Part shown: piece by piece, positions 10,801 through 23,329 of the stretch
Numbering within the stretch: position 1 is the first letter of the stretch
How the letters are laid out: the number at the start of each line of letters is the position of its first letter
Source: Helopsaltes ochotensis
Taxonomy: Eukaryota; Chordata; Aves; Passeriformes; Locustellidae
Length of the DNA stretch: 64,000 nt
Assembly: GCA_013400155.1 (NCBI GenBank)
Contig: VXBM01000023.1
Span: 1,929,929 to 1,993,928, forward strand
Reading direction: 5' to 3'
Program-made: the position numbers and the translations under genes
Notes under the pieces: model-generated
Databases searched by the model: none
Told to the model about the DNA's origin: nothing
Seen by the model: the letters and a program-made list of their open reading frames with translations, nothing else

Positions 10801-13066
10801 ATCTCATCCAGTCATGCAAACAAGCAAGCCTTCACTCAGGATTATCACCAAGAAATTCCTTCCTAGGATAAATGAATGGTTGATGATGATGAACAGATAT
10901 AGCCTGCCATTGTCTCCTGGTGTTTGGTAACTATCAGAAAGTTTTCTATTTCATTTAAATAGAATTTCTTATGAAAAAGCCCTTGTGAGCCAAAGCGTTA
11001 GACAAAGGCCACATTCAGCTCCCCCAAAATGTACATGAAAACTGAATTAACATCCCGTATGTTATATACAGTACCTGCACAGCAAAGTGGCTCCCTGGCG
11101 GGCCAAGACAGAACAATGTCATTTTCTGTTCTCCACAGACCGTCTCTGAAATTGTCACCTATGTGACCGAACCTTTCCACACAACATTCACCAGAGGACA
11201 GATCAGCCATGGCACAGGGCACAAGCTGACTCCGGAAAGCCCTCACTCCAGTGATGGGCCAAACTGTGTGAACTCAATGCATAAAAACTCAGATGACGTC
11301 TGAAAGCTTCAGTTGTGCCCTAAATGACACATTATTATCTCCATCCCTGGCTCCCAGGACCTCATTTCTCTCTCCTGCTTTTGGCCAGAATGAAGGTCAC
11401 TGATTTCTCTGTGTTTAATTGTGCATGTCTCCACCCACAGCAGACCTGCACACACCTAACTGCAGTATGGATGATCAAAGAGCCCATCTAGTTACTCCCT
11501 GGGGACATAAAGAAGCAGAAGGGCAGGTGAGCATCATGTCCGCACTATTTGAGCTGAACCAGAAATGAGATTTCAGCCAGCACTCAGGCAACCCCTCAGT
11601 GGTTGGGAGGGTCAGGAAGTAGGGCAGAAGCAGGAGGGAGAGCAGAAGTCCTCTCTGTATCCTTCCCGGATGCACACTTGGGGTCTTCTCAGGCAGTGAG
11701 GAGCCACGTTTCCTTCACCTCCTTGTCCTCCTGCTCTAGCGGCCTCACCAAAGGGTGAGGTAGGGGTAGTGGTGGGCTGGAGAAGGGTGGCACAGGGGAG
11801 AGGACAAGGGGACAGGGCTGTCCATTACTTCTGCCCAGGGCTCTTTGCCTTCAGGTCCTTGCTCACCAGGGCATGCCTGCCATGTCTTTGCTCACTCCTG
11901 TGTCCTGTTGTTTGCTTTTTATCACAAGCCCTACATTCATGTGCATCTACCCTAAAAAAAAAGGATTGGCACGTAACTGTACTAACTCATAACCCAGGCG
12001 GCTGTGCTTCCTGGGCTGCCTGCTCTGGGAAGCGAGCAGTCTGGCCTTGAGACAATATATCTCACAGGTGAGTAAACAAAGGGAGGATGAGCCAGACAGG
12101 AGAGCAGGGACTGGGGAGAAGAGAGAGAGGCAAACACCTAAGCCCAGACACAGCAGCCTCAGCAGCCAGAGGTGGAAACAACAACCTGGAGTCATCTCCT
12201 TTGAGCAGGTCTTATCCAGGAGCACACCACATCCCGACTGACTGGGATTTGTCTGGTAGCACTCCTATGTCCTTCACTATCCTAGTTTTTCCAGGAACTC
12301 TCTTGGGTTGTCATCATCCATTGACAGGAGTTGGATCAGGAGGAGCCATCATAAGAATGCGTCTTATCTTCCAAGCAGTATTTGGGGGACCAGTTTAGAG
12401 GGTGTTTGCCCACCAGGTTGTTTGTCTAGGCCAGAGAGATCTGGCCCTTGTAAAATAACCAAGAATCTACCATTCCTGCCATCATCTGCTAGCAAGGGCC
12501 CAGTCATAAAGTAAGTACCTCTTTGTAGACAGTGGTGCCAGAGTTTGGCAAATCCCACCGTTTGTCAGTGCATCCATATGCCTGCCACCCACCCATTGGG
12601 TCCCTTGTTCTGAAAAGGCAGAATCTGAAAAGCAAAAGAAACCCCAAACTGACCAAAGCAGACACTCTCTTCAAACATTCCTTCATTCAGATTAAAAGCC
12701 ATTTTTCATTTAAGATTTTTATTTATTTTTTTTAAGGTGCTGTCAAAATAATGTTGCCCACTACACAATGGCAACATAGCAGTGAAATTTGCTTTCAGGA
12801 TTAAGCTATTTGCAAGCAGGGGCATGGGACAGACAAGGAACATTTTTTACTTCCCCCTGTGCTACGTTTTTTCCTACAGTTGGACAAGGGAGGTGTGAAG
12901 TGTTGTGAAATCACTTTCTCCTGGAATATCAAACAATTTCTAGACTTTGAAGACTGGGTGTTTGGCCTTGATCAGTATTAACAGGACCTACTGGCCATGA
13001 TAGAGTTCTCAGAGGAGCTCTTTGTGCAGGTGTCTGTGCAGAGCTTTTCCACGGATTCAGCAGCAG
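7866..13066. other. Unique non-coding sequence, no recognisable gene
   Basis: This stretch holds one of the longest open frames of the window, 190 codons on the minus strand at 9367-9939. It has no recognisable domain and reads like chance translation. There is a small GC-rich knot near 7998-8042. A short hairpin lies at about 11743-11762 (CCTCACC and GGTGAGG around an AAAG loop). No interspersed repeat was recognised. Confidence 0.5.
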
Positions 13067-13832
13067 TGTCTTGGTTTGAAAGACAGGTATCTGCTAGGGA
13101 GGGCAGGACCTCCCTTTGGAATGGAGAATTCGAATCCCCTCCCTCCAAATTATTGTAATTTAGAAAATTAAACAGGCTTTCAGGCAGAGGTATGGGGATG
13201 GGAATGACAATTCTTTTACTAGTATGTATAACAAGGCAAAACAAGCAACAACTACTACAGTATTAACAGTAAGACAGACCTAAAGACCTTAAGAGGCTTT
13301 GCTTCAGAGTCCGGGGGGCAGTCGGGTGTCGGGGCTCTGAGAGCACCAGGCTGAAACGGTGGGAAAATCCTGGCCTGTGGTGAGATCAGAAGCTCTCTCT
13401 CGGTGGCAGCTGGAGCAGCAGGGGTGTCCTGGCCAAGCAGGGGAGTGAGGGAGCACAGCGTGGTGGGAAAACCCCCAAAGCAGTGCCGAGGAAGCAGTGG
13501 CGGCAGGACAGGGCCGGCCCAGCTCCAGCAGAACAAGAGAAGGCGAGCTCAGAATTCCCAGGCACACGAGGAGACGATGGTAGACTTCCCAGGACCGGAC
13601 CGGTGGTGGCAAATGAACCCCTCCGCAGCAAGCAGCAGCAGCCTGGGCATCCTCTCCCACGCTGGGACCAAAGAGAGAGCAAGCTGCTCCTAGCCCCATC
13701 TTTTACCTGACCCCAAACCATCGCGGTATCTCTCTTTTGTCCAGTTGAGTACCCTTACGTAATTAGTTTGCCAGCAACTCAGGTGGGGGAGGAAAATTCC
13801 ATAAAAAGGAAAAACAAATCCAACCCCCAACA
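13067..13832. mobile_element. Probable solo LTR of an endogenous retrovirus, ~766 bp
   Basis: The element begins TGTCTTGG and ends CCCAACA, giving the TGT...ACA inverted termini typical of LTRs. The five bases before it (AGCAG, 13062-13066) are repeated directly after it (13833-13837), as expected for a 5-bp target-site duplication. That size is common for ERVL- and some ERV1-type insertions. The interior at about 13300-13720 is GC- and CpG-rich against an AT-richer background, and the left part is pyrimidine/purine patterned. No gag, pol or env reading frame or primer-binding site flanks it, so it is best read as a solo LTR left by recombination. The left end resembles LTRs I associate with songbird genomes, but that is recollection, not a search. 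Transcriptional orientation could not be settled. Frames of 75-131 codons inside it are read as chance frames in GC-rich LTR sequence. Confidence 0.68.
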
Positions 13833-16800
13833 AGCAGTATAGGAAAATAATATTTTCTCAAGTAGAAACTCCACCAGCTGTGGTGCGTTTCGCTTCAGAA
13901 AATACCATGAAAGTGAGAATGCAACTGTGGAAAACAGGAAGCTTGGGAGAATTCAGATTTTGGGGCTGATAGGGAAGCTGTGTGGAGGAAAGAGAGTCTG
14001 AGGAACGTTTGCTGTCTCTAGGTCTAACACTTTGGTTTGGGACTGGGTTTGGAAACATTTCTGTTTGTGGAGAGAAAATTATTCTTGCCCGTGGAATGGA
14101 TAAGAATCCAAACAGACAAGGCTTATCCAAACCTTGCAGTAATGTTTGATATTCAGCATCCTTTTGAGGAACTAAATTTAATCTCTGGCTTGTTTCATCC
14201 AGATAAAGCTGGCGTTCCTACTGTACCAGAAAATAAGCCTGCCTCCCTGTCTTGATTTTTTTTCTCTCTGTTTGAAATGCTTTAGCTGAATATGTTTGAG
14301 TCAGGACACACTTTAAAATGCAAACAGTAGACAGACCCCCAAATTCCAGTGAAAGACTATGCAAGTTATGTACCTATCACATTTTTTTCTGCTTAAAATC
14401 TCTCCTCTCTATAAATAGTAAAGCATCCTTCGTATTATTTTTGTGTGAAAAATTCTTCCTCTAGCTCTTTGTCAGGTGAATGAGGACAAGACACCATCAA
14501 AGCTGTCTAAGAAGATATAGTCTCTGGATTGTCAGGTCCAAATTGTGGCACACAGCAGTATTTGAGTCATTGAAATGAAACATAACACAAAACTCTCAAT
14601 GTAAGTAAAAAGGTCGTGTTTAGGTAAATGAATGAAAGAAAAGTTCCATACTCTGTAAAAGTTTTCTGGAAGACAGTCACCTCTTCTGGTTCCTTTCAGG
14701 ACCTTCTGGTGTGCCACAAAGAAGAAATACTAGCTTCACTTATTTCATTCCAGATAATTAAAAGTCAAATATGTGTGCACAAAGACAGGTATGCATTTTC
14801 AAGTTTATTTTGTCCTGAATACTGGGCTTAGGTGGTGTAAATCCACGTGGCTATATCTTTCACAAGGAAGCTTTGCTATCACTTAAGGTAACACCCCATT
14901 TCTGCACAGAGCCCACTCTCTAAAAAAGTTTTGTGATTGTCTTTTTGGGATCCCTCTCAGCAGTTAAATATACTGGTGGTATATAGCAGTCATAATTCCA
15001 CAGGGCTGTGGTACTCCTTGGTCAGCCTTTTTTTTTCCAGTTAGGAACAGAACAAAATGATCTGCTGAGCAACACCTTCCTACATCCAGCATTAGGAGTA
15101 CCAGTTCCCAGGTGCCAGCCTCTTTTCCCAGCCTGCAACCCTATTTCTGCTTGAAAGCCTTGATTGGATTTTTGCCAGCTGGGTGCACTCTTGCAAATTA
15201 CCAGTCCTTCCCATCTCAATTCCTGCTGTTTGTATCAGCACCAGAACTGTCAGCTCCTCTTAGTATTTCTCCAAAATTTGTGGTTTGCTTGCATATTGTG
15301 TCATGGGGTTTTACATGATAATTCCACCAAGAATCACAAAAACCATTGTTTTTCTCAGTTTGAAGATGGAACAGCTGAGTTTAACTTCCCTGACCCATTC
15401 TCCCTTCTCTAATCTCTCTCCTGTGTCTGTTTTAATGGTCTTTTCTATATTTTTATGTTTACCTGCACAGTTTCCACTAATAAGCAACCATAAATCATTT
15501 ATAAATGTAGTTGTATACATTTATATATTTACATATTTCAAAAACATAGAAGTGATCTAACCTCTCAAGAAAAGCCACACACACAACTTTTTTTTGGCTC
15601 CATTTTTACACAACTTTGTCTCAGTTGTAGTTAGTGGTTTGGCAGATCTTTGTGTATTTTTGGATCAAACACTCACGCCAGGGAACACAAAGGGTCCTGG
15701 TATGAAATTCAGAGGAAGACCTCAAAGAGGGGTATTTATTTTTTGTTAAAAATAGTTCAGCTCATCTCTATCTGTATTGAAATTGGCAAAAGAATGGGTA
15801 TGATTTTCATTTTTTTGCACTGCTTCATTTTAAACATTTGCTAAAAATAGTCAATAACAAAAAAGCCAGTTTATTTTTACTGCAATGCAAATTTTTTCTC
15901 TGCTGTTCAAATCCTAGATGACAAATATAGGCCATGAGGATAGCATGCTAAGAGGAAAAGTAGAAGGCTTTTCCTTCTCATTTCCACTAAACTAAGCATG
16001 TAACCAAAAGCCTGGCAAGCCCTTCATCTGATATCTGCTGTCTTTCTCCTACCCATACACCACCTCTAGTCCAAACTTTATATATATTTCTTCATGTTTG
16101 TGCTGGTAACCTTCACAATTACTCTGTGTTTCTCTCAGGGAAGACCTATCTTTGAAAGAGGCTTTTGCATACCCAGTAGATACCATCCCACCAAAGTGCA
16201 TAGCCTAAGCAATAAGCTGTGGTTTAAAAAGGGCACCTTTCAAGTTGTTAATGTCCTCCTAGATCTGATTTTTCTCCACCTAATGTCCTGCTTCTGAAAG
16301 CTTTGGCCCATGATAAGAATCCCATGAAGAGTACGGTACAGAAAGCCGAAGTAAACAGAAGTTATGCTCCATGTGCTCTCCATCAGGGCTTCCTCATCCA
16401 TGGACAAAGTGGAAGGTTAAACCTCCTGGGTACTGTCATCAGCTGCCAAAAACTACTTAGGCCCCACCAAAGACCCATGTGGTCACATACTTACACCAGT
16501 TAGGGACAAAGACTGCTACCCAGCATGGGGGTGGTGTTTTAGAGTGGTGTCTAGGTTTTAGGGCATCCATATCTGACTTCAGGTCTGTATGAAGTTAGCA
16601 GTTCTCCCAGGAACATCAAAGGAAACTCAAGCTCTGCAGTCAGCTGTAACCAGGAGCAGCAGCCCGTCAGAGGACTGTGAAGGGTTGAGCTCTATGGGGC
16701 CATGCAAAATTGTGTGTGGTGCTGTACAAACACAGCAGAACAAAAGTTAATCCTTGCCCTGGAGAGTTTTGATGAGAGTAGAAAGGATTCTTTGCAAAAA

Positions 16801-17980
16801 AAAAGGCCTCACCCCAGACACTGAAGTGTACAGGAATGAGTCATCTGGTCAAATGTTGCAGTGGTACCTGAGAAAGAGGTGGTTTCTAAGGACTGTGGCA
16901 AAACCCCTCCTGGCACAGAATGTCCAGTGTGATCAAACTGCATTGAAGCAGATCTTACATTGAAAAGTTAAAACCTAATGTTTTTCTCTCCTAGCAGTCT
17001 GCTATATGCAGCATTTTGTGCCATGACCAGCACATTAGCACTGTTCTGGTGAGCGTGGAGGACATCAGGAAATCGCTGTGTGTATTTTTAGGCCCCTTGA
17101 GTTCTGGCAGTATATACCCTGGGATTTCAACTCAGTCAACTCCCAGCTATATCATCTTAAGCTATGCTGAATGAAATGGATATACTCTTCCATTTGATAC
17201 TTTCCACAATAAAGCCAGGGAATTTCTCATAAATCACATCCTTGCTGGAGCAAACTGTAAGGCTGGGGAAGAGATAATGGCAACAACTTTGATTTATTTT
17301 TCTTCATCCAGCATACCTTTCTGATCTTCACAAAAGGACTTAGAAACTACAAAAAACTTTCCATAACGTAATGCAGTCATCCAGAAATCAGGCAAATGAA
17401 AACCACAGGTTCAGCAGAGTCCTTGCCTTTCTTGGCTGTGCAGGGGCTTGTTTCTTTTTCCCAGGAAGCATATTCAAGATTTGACCATGCACATGGCACA
17501 ACGGGAAGATCACATTTCCTTCCCAGGTTGCTTTTGTTAAAAATAATTATAAGCCAACACTTAGCCTTTGAGTCACATGTCTACTGGTGAGAGATGGGCT
17601 CTGTCTTTAATCCTGGTCCTCCTCTCCCATTATTGTTTCATTGACTACTATTGACTTTATAGTGTGGCTGGAAGCCAAAAATGAATGTAATGGCAAAACT
17701 GGTGGGGCAGGTTTCCCTGGCCAACGTTACAACTGGCAGAAAAGAAGTAAATTAAATAATGCCATTTATCAACATCCAGGATCCAGGTCCTCCTAGGGTC
17801 ACTGTACACATATGTTGCAGCTTGAAGACAATGGCCTTGAGGATCTATTCGAACTTGAAAGTGCAATTACATTTCCATAGTCTCACTTCACAGCTGAAGT
17901 TAGCCCAGTCTTAAATGGCCTCCAGAATCACCAGAAAATACCCAGCTGAAACACACTTAACTTCAGATTTGGCTTGGTTG
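13833..17980. other. Unique non-coding sequence
   Basis: Mostly AT-rich sequence with frequent stops on both strands. No exon, RNA gene or repeat family was recognised. Short T-rich stretches occur around 15025 and 15585. Confidence 0.55.
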
Positions 17981-18003
17981 TTTTTTTTTTTTTTTTTTTT
18001 TTT
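17981..18003. repeat. Poly-T run (23 T)
   Basis: An uninterrupted run of 23 T. It could be the poly-A tail of a minus-strand retrocopy lying to its right. The adjoining sequence (18004 onward) has no recognisable gene, and I found no flanking duplication, so a simple homopolymer expansion is as likely. Confidence 0.95.
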
Positions 18004-19959
18004 AAATCAGACCTTCATACCACAGCTTCAGATGCCACTGATTCAGCAGGACAGTGGAAGAAAATCTCCAGGAAGGACTTTTTGACATGAAGTTGTTACT
18101 GTCACAATACCTGCTGGGCAGGAGAGCCAGAAGGGAACACAGAAAATTCCCTTACGCTCTGATCTTGCTGCCACTACCCAAGGGAAGATATTCCCAGGCA
18201 ATATAGATGGGCTCTTCAGATGACAGTTATTTAAATGTATGAGCTGAGCTTCTGCCCCAGCAGTCTTAGTGACCCATCCTTAACATGATTCACTACATTC
18301 CTGTCACATAGAGGGATTAGATTCTGCAAGGAAAGGATGCAGAAATACCATGTGTGTGCACCATGACCATTATTGGTTCCTCCACTATGGATAGCAAAGC
18401 TGCCCCACAGAAGATGTGCAGAGAATCTCTTGTGCTGAAACTTCAAAGAAAGCTCTGAACTGTCCCACTCTCTGCTGGAGACAGGCAGTAGACATCCCAA
18501 GCCATCCAATGGCTTACTGCAAGGATGGACTGGGTTTCAGATTTTTCCCTGTTTAGTCTGGGGACATCTGAATCTGGATCATAAAATGAACAGAGACAGA
18601 GACAAGAAACTAACCACACTGGCTGAGATCAAAGGGATCCAGCAGATTCTCACCCCCTTCCCCTCTGGATGGAGTCCCATGTCGGGTGCTGGGTGGGCAG
18701 GGAGAAGGGATCACCATTAAATCAAACTGGATATGCACATTACAGCTCCCAGGAGAGGCAGAAGCCTGGTGAATAGTGTGATGATACAGCTTTTAACAAA
18801 TGGTTCAGGAAACAACTCTGATTTTAAACAAACACTCCAGCCTGACCAGACTGAACTGCTTCCAGCACAGTCTGGCTCTACTATACTCTGGAAATCACAC
18901 CTCCTTAAAGGAAAATGGAGCCACTTACCCAAAAATGAACTTACCCAAACTTTCTTTTGAGATGTGAGGTTCTCATAACATTAACCAATAACCCTAGTAA
19001 ATTCTTCAGGGTGCTTCAATCAGAATGACATAGAGTGTTAGCCTTAATACAGAGCTATGCATGTACCATTCAAAACCACAAATGACAGTCTCTGGATTAA
19101 GAAAGAGTTACATCCTTTATGGATTTCACATATGACCTGATATTGACAAAGAAGAGAAACTGATCAATGACCGGTTGAGTGGTTCCTTACATGCAAGTAA
19201 TCAAGATTTGACTGTACTTGCTAAGTTTGTGCAAAGTAAAACCAAACTCATCTACATGTGAATAGCATGAAGTGTGGGGACACTTAGGGCAAGTTACATG
19301 AACTGAGTCTGGTTAGAAGAAAGAATTTCAAACAGGAAAAAAATAATAGCCAAGAACTTGTTCAGGGACATGCTGATGGTAACTGTGAAAAGAATGAAGA
19401 GGATTCTTGAACTCACCAAGGAAATCTAATTGCGAAACGGATGAAGACATTGGCATGAAGAAAATGGGGTGGGAAGTCATATCCCTAGAGAAAATAACAG
19501 GGATAACAGCACAATAGGTACTGGATTGTGCATTCTTTCAGCAAGTCACACTGGTGACTATAAATGGGGAAATTCCTGATTTAACATCATGTGAAAAAGC
19601 ACAGACAACAGAAGATTTGAGGAACCCTTGGAAAGGAGCCAAAGAAGAGCAAGGTTCACGTAACCTACTGACAATCCCTTTAGCCTCATCAGTGACAGAA
19701 CACAAAAATGAACTAACTACTGTTTAGCTGAGGGAGGTGACATTGAAAGTCTGGGTTTTGAGGGGCACTAGGTCACATCCCCTGTATAAACAGGATGACA
19801 AGCGTATTGCTGGTGAGGAGAAAGAATTATTCTTTCTAGTCTGAATATAACAGCAGTTAAGGCATTACACAATGCAAGAACCGTGGGTTAAAGAACTACA
19901 AACAAGCTTGGCACGTTGCAAAATGACTTAATCGTGTGACAAAGAATGTGAACAGAAGA
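18004..19959. other. No gene seen; may include the 5' part of an old LINE
   Basis: The left part is unremarkable unique sequence. From about 18960 the base composition becomes A-rich on the plus strand and continues so into the old LINE copy to the right. The 5' region of that element may therefore start here. No protein-level signature was found to prove it. Confidence 0.45.
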
Positions 19960-22700
19960 GGTTTTCCATTTGATTTTATGTAGCCATTACTCGTCTGGGT
20001 AGGAGGCAAGAGGAATTGGAAATTCTCATTAGTGAGAAGAAATGTGATATAATCAGCATTACTCAAATCTGCTGGTTTCAATTTGCATGATCGGAATGTT
20101 AAAATAACTGGTTATGACCTGCTTAGGAAAGATAGAGCCGGTGAAAATGGACTGTGTGAATCACGCCATAAAAGCAGGCTGTAGAATAGGAATTACTCCA
20201 CAGTCTCCATGAGAAATGCAGGGAAAAAAAGACGATGCTCCAGGGGACTTCCGTACACTCTAAGCTCCAAACAGCCACTGAGAAAGCATCCTGGTTTGGG
20301 GATAACTATAGTCTGTTTTCTAACACAAGGGGCCATCAGGTTCTAACCTTTCTGGACTTTGTTCTGATAAAAATGAATTAATTGCTGGGCTGAAAGTTTA
20401 CAGTTGTCCAAGGAACAGTGAGTATGACCTGATTATATTCAATACGGGCAAATAAGGTCTGTCCTTAACAGTTATATGTGCACCAGGACCACAAAAGAGC
20501 TAATTTTTCAAACTCAGAGAGAACTAGGAATTAACCAGATTGTGAGGAATAACCCAGACAGGAAAAAAATGTGAATAAAAGTAGATATGTACAGGAAAAT
20601 AGTTTTAGAAGGCAAATATCTGCAAGCTTACAAAAAAAAAAGAATTAGCACAACATTAGTCAAAAGCTTTGTGGTAAGGTTGAGGGTAATAATAAGGGAA
20701 AAAGAGAATTTTCAGTAAACAGATGAGAAAATAATAGTTTTTTCAAAGTTGGGTATTTTAAAACTGAAAGTTTAAAATGGTAAGAGTGTCTGGAGGAAAA
20801 TGCATGGCCACTAGGACCCAAGGCAACAGAAGGATTTTTTCAAAAGGATATTCCGAACAAAGGCAGCTGCAGCAACCACTCAAGCTCATTACTGGATGAA
20901 GATAGCAAAAGCAGGAGTGATAACATGAATCAGGAGCAATTCAGTGAATATTCCTGCTTTGGTGTTATATATCTTTGGGAGTTAAATGTCTCTTATAAAA
21001 AAGTGTTTGCAAACCAGAAGACCAAATAATCTACATTGAGGAATCACAAAATTATTAGCTGAGGTTTGTTGGGATTAGTTTTGAAACCATCTTGAGAAAT
21101 GGGAGAGTCCAGAAAATGGAAGGAACGTTAGCACAATGCCAGTTCAAACAGGGCAATCTGGATGATCAAGGTAACTGCAGATCACTTACCTGAACCCCAG
21201 TCCAAACAAAATGGAAAAACTGACATGGGACTCAACTGATAAAGAATAAAAGGACAACAAAAAGCAATTAAATCCTACAACATGTCACTGTGGAAAGTAT
21301 GTCTCATTGAATAAATATAGTAGTGCTCTTCTGATGATTTCACAGGTATGGCCAGTAAAGTCACTAGTCAACCATTACATGATGGTCCCTGATGAAGTGT
21401 CTCCCTTGTAACCATGTAACAGTCTGATTACAAATTAGCATAGCCAAACATCAGGAAAGGGCAGGTGAAGTGGCATGAAGGACAAAGTGACTGACAGATT
21501 TAAAGCAGCTGTCAGCAGAGAGCTCCTGCTGAAGGAGGATGTGTCGTTGGTGAGAGTGGTAGTCAACATTTTCATCAATGAGCCGGAAGCTTGAAATTAC
21601 CGCTGGTAATCATTTGTTGATGACACAAAGATTGGCAGATGGGTAAATAGTGTGGAAAGCATGGCAATCACACTGCCTGACTGTACCACTTGATAAATTA
21701 GGCCCTTTAAACAACACATGTTTAGTGTTGCAAATGCTAATATATTCATCTAGAGAACATAAGCCACTCATAACAGCCTGGAGATGACATTTTGGAAAGG
21801 GATGATTCTGAAAATGATTAAGGGTGAGAAGAGGACAACTGAATGTCCTCAGTCAAGGGCTCTCTTATGGTAATACAATTCCTTGAGATATAAAAAGACT
21901 CCTAGAAGGTGATCTTTCTGTGGCGCTGCTTAAAAAATGTCAGAATGTTGCAATCAATTTCGCTTGCAGTTTTTAGAAGATGCTTACATCTTGAGGAAGT
22001 GCGCTCATAAGAGAACCACATAGAGGCCTCTGTGGAAGTAGAAGATTTTCTTGTATAGTGTGACTTAGGAAAAAATTATGCTGCAAGGGACTGCAGGTTT
22101 CTTGAGGCCTTGTCTGCCCCAGGTTTGAAAATCTCTGGTAATCTCCAATGCTTTGCCTCCCCCAACCATGAACTATTTATATCCAGACAGAAAATGCTCC
22201 TGCTGCAACTTGCAGCATTGCTTCTCATTTTGCCATTGCTACCCTCCGTGAGAGGGTCTATCTCCACCACACATTAGAGAGTAGAAAACAGCAAGCAACT
22301 CCCTTTCAGCTTTGTTTTCTTCAAGCTGTGATCCCAGTCCCCTCAGCCTCTCCTCACACACCGTTTATGTCCTAGCTATTTCAGTGGTCTTCTGCTGGAC
22401 TCTCGCCAGTTTGCCACTATCTTTCTTATAGAGCTCCATTTGTTTTGCCTATCTAAAGCCAGAGTGAGAGAAGATTTAAAGACACGAGGCCTCTGTAAAC
22501 CATAAGGAAGGGAAGATCAAGGAACTGAAAGCTGAAGCCAGATTAATTGGATTACAGTGTGGGTGCTTAGCTACTAAGCAGCCAGTGCTGGTTCTGGATT
22601 CACTGTCTCTTGATATCCTCAAATCAAGGCCAGATGCTTCTCTGAATGTTATTCTTCAATCTAAGAGGACAATCATTCCCGGGCTTAAGGCAAGGCTAAC
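19960..22700 (+). mobile_element. Old, decayed CR1-type LINE copy (endonuclease + RT remnants)
   Basis: Blocks of a CR1-type ORF2 survive in the right order on the plus strand. The endonuclease N-terminal block at 19995-20075 is open for 27 codons and contains LGRRQEELEILI followed by KCDIISITQICW, matching the CR1 pattern LGNKQEELE...CDIIGITETWW. KITGYDLLRKDR follows from 20101 after a frameshift. EYDLIIFNTGK at 20420-20452 matches the end of the endonuclease. An RT block near 21143 reads FKQGNLDDQGNCRSLT, like FKKGN.EDPGNYRPVSLT. NIFINE near 21565 is followed by a DDTKI-type block in another frame. The C-terminal tail VLDSLSLDILKSRPDA starts at 22591. Spacings between blocks differ from an intact element, and many stops and frameshifts show that it is long dead. 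The 5' limit is uncertain and may lie near 18960. A minus-strand CR1 fragment interrupts its 3' part. Confidence 0.8.
22080..22440 (-). mobile_element. CR1 LINE fragment, inserted inverted into the older LINE
   Basis: Read on the plus strand this segment is the complement of a CR1 3' region. It has a GTTTGAAAATCTC block, then an ATATCCAG block, then CCCCTCAGCCTCTCCTCA and CTGGACTCTCGCCAGTTTGC followed by CTTTCTTATAGAG. These match the order of familiar avian CR1 minus-strand motifs (GGTTTTGAATATCTCCA, ATATCCAGCC, CCTCAGCC.CTCCTC, CTGGAC.CTCTCCAGTT, TCTTTCTTG). It is diverged and contains gaps. It lies between the RT core and the C-terminal tail of the plus-strand LINE copy, so it entered after that copy. 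Confidence 0.68.
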
Positions 22701-23329
22701 AAGATGTGAAATGGTGAGTTGATGATATGTGAACTGCAGGACTCAGCTGCCTCCAAACTATGAACTGTTTTCAAAATAGTGCATTCAAGGCCCCAACAAA
22801 TGTAAATACACAAAACCTGAACCAATCGACCAACCAATCATGGGAGAAAAAAGATAAGAAAAGCAGCAACTGAATATATGATATATTGGATAGGAGAAAG
22901 AAGTTTGTAATAGAATGTCCCTGACTGAGTTTTGCCTGGCGGGACACCCACTGTACTTCGCACAGATCTGTGTCTCAGGAGGTTTCCTTGGCTCAGAAGA
23001 AGATCCTGCATCTGAACAACCTTTGTCCCTAAAGGCCAGCTGCCCAAGTGATTCCAGTTTGATAAAAGTTCTGTCTTCTCTAATCAGGAGTGTGTGATTG
23101 ACCTGAGGCCACAGTTGGTCTTCTCAGGGAAACATAATAGATGTAAGTACACAGAGGTATGCTTCACACACATATTTTGAACACCATTAGTCTTGGTTCA
23201 AAAGCTAAAGTTGGCATATTCAGCGTTCAGAAGACAATTTCCTAAAAGGCGTACCTTCCCTTGCTGTTGACCCACAGGGCCATGAAGGGAATATGTGTCA
23301 GTTTCGGCTATAATCTCAGATTTAGGAGA
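22701..23329. other. Unique sequence between two old LINE copies
   Basis: No gene seen. The stretch could include an eroded 3' UTR of the left copy or an upstream piece of the right one, but no diagnostic motif was found. Confidence 0.45.

Noticed and set aside
13255..13721. Frames of 75-131 codons in the GC-rich block near 13.3-13.7 kb
   Set aside because: They lie inside the probable LTR, overlap on both strands and have no domain. GC-rich sequence simply has fewer stops.
17981..18400. Processed pseudogene with a poly-A tail (T23 run)
   Set aside because: No recognisable parent gene in the sequence right of the run and no flanking direct repeat.
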